Of a stretch of DNA of 64,000 nt, positions 59,842-64,000 are shown in pieces. The notes beneath the pieces are model-generated. The model was not told where the DNA came from. It did no database searches and was given only the letters and a program-made list of their open reading frames with translations. The position numbers and the translations under genes are program-made. Origin of the DNA: Clostridium sp. OF03-18AA. GTDB lineage: Bacteria > Bacillota > Clostridia > Lachnospirales > Lachnospiraceae. The stretch lies in assembly GCF_003478035.1 (NCBI RefSeq), contig NZ_QUEP01000002.1, positions 1-64,000 of the forward strand, given 5' to 3'. Every line of letters begins with the position of its first letter. Positions within the stretch are counted from its first letter, which is position 1.

Positions 59842-60332
59842 TGCGTGTGATAGGCTTTCACAATCCGGATGAGGAGTATGGAGCTTTCAGCAACTGGTAT
59901 CCATCAAAATTTGTTGTGGACGGAATCTGCTTCACATCGATGGAGCAGTTTATGATGTACCGAAAAGCCGTGTGGTTTCAGGATCATGAGATTGCGGAGA
60001 AGATCCTTGCAACGGAGGACGCTGCGAGGATCAAGGAACTCGGGCGGATGGTAGCCGGATATGAGGATTTGATCTGGAGTGGAATCCGGCAGATGGTGGT
60101 ATATGAAGGATTGATCAAAAAATTTTCACAAAATTCGGAACTTTGTGAACAATTATTGAATACCGGGGATGCGATTCTAGCAGAATGTGCTGTCAAAGAC
60201 CGGATCTGGGGGATCGGGCTTGCGATGGATGATCCAAAACGGCTCGATCCGGCCCAGTGGCGTGGTCAAAATCTGCTTGGATACGCCTTAATGATGGCGC
60301 GGGATCAGATCAGGCATCATTCCGGGCAGTAA
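59841..60332 (+). CDS. NADAR-family protein (YbiA-like)
   Basis: A 163-residue NADAR domain protein. The signature residues are present in order: FSNWYPSKF near residue 16-24, SMEQFMMYRKA near 34-44, ILAECAVKDRIWGIG near 110-124, and QNLLGYALMMARDQI near the end. NADAR proteins bind or cleave N-glycosidic ADP-ribose compounds. Some relatives act as N-glycosidases that remove ADP-ribose from guanine in DNA and serve as antitoxins to DarT-like enzymes. Here it lies in one unit behind the remnant of an ADP-ribosyltransferase-like gene and before a type I restriction locus. Translation is coupled by ATGA overlap. Its target here is unknown. Confidence 0.9.
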   Translation: MRVIGFHNPDEEYGAFSNWYPSKFVVDGICFTSMEQFMMYRKAVWFQDHEIAEKILATEDAARIKELGRMVAGYEDLIWSGIRQMVVYEGLIKKFSQNSELCEQLLNTGDAILAECAVKDRIWGIGLAMDDPKRLDPAQWRGQNLLGYALMMARDQIRHHSGQ

Positions 60333-60950
60333 AAGACAGGAAAATGGACGAAAAAGACGGATGCTTGGGAACAGCGTAAGTTGGGGGAACTTGGAAGTGT
60401 TCAAACCTGTAAACGTATTTTTAAAGAACAAATATCTGAACAAGGAGACATTCCTTTTTATAAAAATGGAACTATTGGATTAGAACCTGACTCGTATATT
60501 TCAAGAGAAGTTTACGAAGAATTTCGCAGGTTATATCCTTATCCAGAGGTGGGAGATACTTTAATTTCGGTAGTTGGTAGTATTGGAAGAACAGCAGAAT
60601 ATACAGGAAAAGATGAGTATTTTCAAGATTCAAATGTTGTATGGCTCAAGACAGATGGGAGCATTAACAAAAAGTTTCTTAAGGTATCTTATCAAGTAAT
60701 AAAGTGGTTGATTGAAGGCTCTACCGTGAAGCATTTATACAATGACAATATATTGAAAAGTGAGATTGTTATGCCGCCTTCTCAACTGGAACAGGAAAAA
60801 ATTGCAACATATTTGGAGCACCTCGACCACCTTATCACCCTTCATCAGCGTAAGTCCCACTCCCCATCCCCCAAATCCCTGTTTTCCCGACCAAACACAC
60901 GCAAAAAGGAGGCAAAAAACGATGATGTTTCAACGAGAATCAGATTTTGA
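60333..60950 (+). pseudogene. hsdS: type I restriction specificity subunit, start-less half (one TRD)
   Basis: One target-recognition domain and the following conserved helix of an HsdS protein. It begins TDAWEQRKLGELGS, the usual start of the second TRD, runs through GDIPFYKNGTIGL, GDTLISVVGSIGR and SNVVWLKTD, and ends MPPSQLEQEKIATYLEHLDHLITLHQRK. The frame is open from just after the NADAR stop, but has no in-frame ATG or ribosome site. The first TRD is missing. It is therefore either a broken gene or a silent cassette that could recombine with a complete hsdS. Its 3' end overlaps the start of hsdR by 29 bases. Confidence 0.75.
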
Positions 60951-63900
60951 GAATGCCCTGATCCAGATTCTGACTACAAAGGGATGGGAGGATCAGATCT
61001 TAAAGTATCCGACCGAGGATGATCTGTTAAAAAACTGGGCAAAAATCCTTTTTGACAATAACCGTGGGATTGACCGGCTGGGAGACTGTCCATTGACAGA
61101 TGGGGAAATGCAGCAGATCATCGAGCAGATCACGGAACTGCGGACACCATTAAAGCTGAACGGATTTATCAACGGGAAAACAGTATCCATAAAACGTGAC
61201 AATCCGGAGGATAAAGTACATTTTGGTAAAGAGATCAGCCTGAAAATTTATGACCGTCTGGAGATCGCAGCGGGACAGAGCCGGTATCAGATCGTAGAAC
61301 AGCCGGTATTCCGTGGAAAATCCAGACTGTTGAATGACAGACGGGGAGATCTGCTTCTTCTGATCAACGGGATGCCTGTGATCCATATCGAATTAAAACG
61401 CAGCGGTGTTCCGGTGAGCCAGGCATGCAATCAGATTGAAAAATACGCACATGAGGGTGTATTCACGGGATTGTTTTCCCTTGTGCAGGTATTTGTCGCG
61501 ATGAATCCGGATGAGAGCTTATATTTCGCAAATCCGGGACCGGATGGAAGATTCAATCCGGATTATTATTTTCATTGGGCTGATTTCAACAATGAACCGA
61601 TCAACGACTGGAAGCTGATCGCATCGTCATTGCTCTCGATCCCGATGGCTCATCAGCTGATTGGTTTTTATACGGTTGCAGATGATGCGGATGGGATTTT
61701 GAAGGTCATGCGGAGCTATCAGTACTATGCGGCGAATGCGATTTCCGATGTTGTCTCAAAGACAAAATGGGACAGCGGAAAGCAGCGCGGAGGATATATC
61801 TGGCACACCACGGGATCCGGAAAGACGATGACATCCTTTAAGTCTGCACAGCTGATCGCAAATTCGGGTGATGCAGATAAAGTCGTATTTCTGACGGACC
61901 GGATCGAACTTGGCACGCAGTCCTTAAAAGAATATCGTGCATTTGCCGATGCGAATGAGTCGGTACAGGCGACGGAGAATACCTATGTGCTGTTATCAAA
62001 ATTAAAGAGCGACGAGGTAAAAGATACCCTGATCGTCACTTCCATCCAGAAAATGAGCAATATCCGCGATGAAGAAGGCGGACGGAATGCTCACGATATG
62101 GAGATCATCGGTCGGAAGCGAATTGTCTTTATCGTCGATGAGGCGCACAGATCCACGTTTGGTGAGATGCTGGCAGTGATCAAGGAGACATTTCCGCGTG
62201 CGATTTTCTTTGGTTTTACAGGAACACCTGTCTTTGAGGAAAATGCAAAGAAACGGAATGCACAGACCGATGTCTTTGGAAATGAGCTGCACCGGTACAG
62301 CATTGCCGACGGGATCCGGGATAAAAATGTACTGGGGTTTGATCCGTATAAAGTTCTGACATTCCGCGACCGCGATGTCCGCAAAGTGGTTGCCCTGGAT
62401 CAGGTAAAGGCTGACACAGAGGCAGAGGCTGTTTCGGATCCGGAAAAAGCAAAAATTTTTTATGATTATCTGGATCCCTCAAAAATCCGGATGGCAGGGT
62501 ATGAAGGAGAAGACGGAAAATGGATCCGCGGGATCGAAGATTACCTTCCAAACAGCCAGTATCGATCAGAGGAACATCAGAACCAGGTAGTAAAGGACAT
62601 GAAAGAAAACTGGATCACGTTGAGTCATAATGGAAAATTTCATACAATTTTTGCGACGAGCAGCATTCCGGAATCCATCCGGTATTATCGTCTGATCAAA
62701 AAGGAGATGCCGGATTTAAAGACTACCTGTCTGTTTGATGCCAGTATTGACAATGATGGGAGCAGTGCACTTGAGAAGGAAGATGGACTGATCGAGATCT
62801 TAAAGGATTATAATGCGAGATACGGTCAGGAGTTTGGTATCGCTTCCCACGCGGCCTTTAAAAAAGATCTTTCCTCCCGCCTTGCACATAAGGAACAGTA
62901 TAAATACATAGAGAAAACGCCGGAAAAACAGTTGGATCTTCTGATCGTTGTCGACCAGATGCTGACGGGATTTGACTCAAAATGGGTGAATACACTTTAT
63001 CTGGATAAGGTGCTGGAATATGAGAATATTATCCAGGCATTCTCACGCACAAACCGTCTGTTCGGACCGGACAAGCCGTTTGGGATCATCCGCTATTACC
63101 GGAAACCACATACGATGGAGCAGAATGTCCTTCGTGCAGTAAAATTGTATTCCGGGGATAAACCGATCGGTTTGTTTGCAGAAAAACTGCCCCATAATCT
63201 GAAAAAGCTGAATGACGTGTACGGAGAAATTTCAGAATTATTTACGAATGCGGGAGCTGCGGATTTTGCAAAACTTCCGGATGAGAAACCGGTGAGAGCG
63301 AAATTTGCGCTTTTGTTCCGGGATTTTAACAGTTATCTGGAAGCGGCAAAAGTTCAGGGCTTCCAATGGACAAAGAAAGAGTATGAATTTTGTGATGAAG
63401 CGGGCAGAAAGACAGGAGATCATGTGATCATGTCATTCGATGAGAACGACTTTCTGACTCTTGCGCAGCGCTATAAAGAGCTGGCCTCTTCTGCATCAGA
63501 TGAACCGGGCGGTCATGAGGACATGATGTATGATCTGTCCGGATATCTGGTTGAAATTGACACCGGAGTGATCGATGCAGACTATATGAACAGCCGTTTT
63601 GTTAAGTATTTAAAGATGATCCGGCAGCAGGGGACACCAGGAGAACTGATCGAGCAGGCAAAGGCGGAGCTGCATAAGACATTTGCGACCCTGACGCAGG
63701 AAGAACAAAAGTATGCCAACATTTTTCTGCATGATACTGAACGCGGGGATGTGATCCCGGAACCGGGAAAGACTCTGCGGGATTATATCACGGAATATCA
63801 GTATCGCGCAAAGAATGACCAGATTCACCGGTGTGCGGAAATCTTTGGACTGGACGAAGAAAAACTGCGAAATCTGATGAAGCTGGGACTGAATGAAAAA

Positions 63901-64000
63901 AACATCCGGGAGTTCGGTCGGTTTGATGAGCTGAAAAAGACGGTGGATAAGTCGAAAGCAAAGGCATTTTTTGAGAAAAAAGAAAAATGCAGGCTGATTC
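60922..64000 (+). CDS. hsdR: type I restriction enzyme R subunit (partial, runs off the window)
   Basis: The first 1026 codons of HsdR, the translocating nuclease of a type I restriction-modification complex. The N-terminal nuclease domain contains GDLLLLINGMPVIHIELKRSG near residues 140-160, with the catalytic Glu-Leu-Lys. The SF2 motor has Walker A TTGSGKT near 296-302, the DEAH box near 406-409, FFGFTGTP after it and QAFSRTNR near 708-715. AAAGGAGG lies upstream of tandem ATGs (60922 and 60925). Relatives have about 1000-1100 residues, so the end should lie just outside. No hsdM is visible; it would have to follow or lie elsewhere. Confidence 0.95.
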   Translation, partial: MMFQRESDFENALIQILTTKGWEDQILKYPTEDDLLKNWAKILFDNNRGIDRLGDCPLTDGEMQQIIEQITELRTPLKLNGFINGKTVSIKRDNPEDKVHFGKEISLKIYDRLEIAAGQSRYQIVEQPVFRGKSRLLNDRRGDLLLLINGMPVIHIELKRSGVPVSQACNQIEKYAHEGVFTGLFSLVQVFVAMNPDESLYFANPGPDGRFNPDYYFHWADFNNEPINDWKLIASSLLSIPMAHQLIGFYTVADDADGILKVMRSYQYYAANAISDVVSKTKWDSGKQRGGYIWHTTGSGKTMTSFKSAQLIANSGDADKVVFLTDRIELGTQSLKEYRAFADANESVQATENTYVLLSKLKSDEVKDTLIVTSIQKMSNIRDEEGGRNAHDMEIIGRKRIVFIVDEAHRSTFGEMLAVIKETFPRAIFFGFTGTPVFEENAKKRNAQTDVFGNELHRYSIADGIRDKNVLGFDPYKVLTFRDRDVRKVVALDQVKADTEAEAVSDPEKAKIFYDYLDPSKIRMAGYEGEDGKWIRGIEDYLPNSQYRSEEHQNQVVKDMKENWITLSHNGKFHTIFATSSIPESIRYYRLIKKEMPDLKTTCLFDASIDNDGSSALEKEDGLIEILKDYNARYGQEFGIASHAAFKKDLSSRLAHKEQYKYIEKTPEKQLDLLIVVDQMLTGFDSKWVNTLYLDKVLEYENIIQAFSRTNRLFGPDKPFGIIRYYRKPHTMEQNVLRAVKLYSGDKPIGLFAEKLPHNLKKLNDVYGEISELFTNAGAADFAKLPDEKPVRAKFALLFRDFNSYLEAAKVQGFQWTKKEYEFCDEAGRKTGDHVIMSFDENDFLTLAQRYKELASSASDEPGGHEDMMYDLSGYLVEIDTGVIDADYMNSRFVKYLKMIRQQGTPGELIEQAKAELHKTFATLTQEEQKYANIFLHDTERGDVIPEPGKTLRDYITEYQYRAKNDQIHRCAEIFGLDEEKLRNLMKLGLNEKNIREFGRFDELKKTVDKSKAKAFFEKKEKCRLI

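Noticed and set aside
1..64000. tRNA, rRNA or known riboswitch genes
   Set aside because: No T-arm/anticodon patterns, rRNA-like blocks or recognisable riboswitch cores were seen by eye; a covariance-model scan would be needed to exclude them.

Overview
The window looks like a chromosome segment of a spore-forming member of the Clostridia, most likely a Lachnospiraceae gut anaerobe. The evidence is the pyrBI and arg operons, codY, a sporulation sigma-K gene, rpsB-tsf, NPKTG-anchored surface proteins, and very regular TTGACA/TATAAT promoters with strong AGGAGG sites. No tRNA, rRNA or CRISPR array was found.

Layout. 0-0.6 kb: the 3' remnant of a citrate transporter cut by an IS200/IS605-type end. 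0.75-4.95 kb: an AAA/DUF4143 ATPase, pyrBI and a uracil-DNA-glycosylase-like gene. 5.4-9.6 kb: a MacB-like ABC exporter operon whose middle gene is a membrane-anchored CARDB-type protein. 9.8-12.3 kb: cstA and a hypothetical gene. 12.4-14.0 kb: an isolated Cas6-like RAMP protein with a small Rossmann-like partner and its own promoter. 14.15-34.6 kb: sigK split into two halves by a skin-like element of about 19.8 kb. 34.8-39.0 kb: argCBDF. 39.4-45.5 kb: a hydrolase, comM, dprA and topA. 45.9-48.9 kb: codY, rpsB and tsf. 49.4-58.9 kb: a giant Cna-B surface protein split by a frameshift. 59-60.3 kb: a DUF3990-remnant/NADAR ADP-ribosylation module. 60.3 kb to the end: a start-less hsdS half and a partial hsdR.

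The central feature is the sigK-intervening element. The 5' half of sigK ends at an AAATG-NN-ATCCT site and the 3' half resumes at the matching site 19.8 kb later, exactly where a large serine recombinase gene stops. Joining the halves restores an in-frame sigma-K of about 209 residues. The cargo is a plasmid-like mobilizable chassis: parC-like 11-bp iterons, ParM, ParR, a RepA_N initiator, a DnaC-like ATPase, an RSF1010-type oriT and a MobA/MobL relaxase. It also carries a STAND (NB-ARC/TPR) protein, a BlaI/BlaR1-like pair, a second DUF4143 ATPase, and a 2.7-kb IS4-like element with passenger genes. It therefore looks like a mobilizable element that doubles as a developmental excision element.

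Several stretches between genes are structured. One multi-hairpin repeat family occurs in two full, one degenerate and one partial copy, with stem sequences that differ but still pair. A near-perfect 25-bp stem lies between codY and rpsB. Three back-to-back hairpins form the pyrB leader. A GC-rich folded block lies upstream of comM. All functional statements rest on reading motifs in the sequence; no database search was run.
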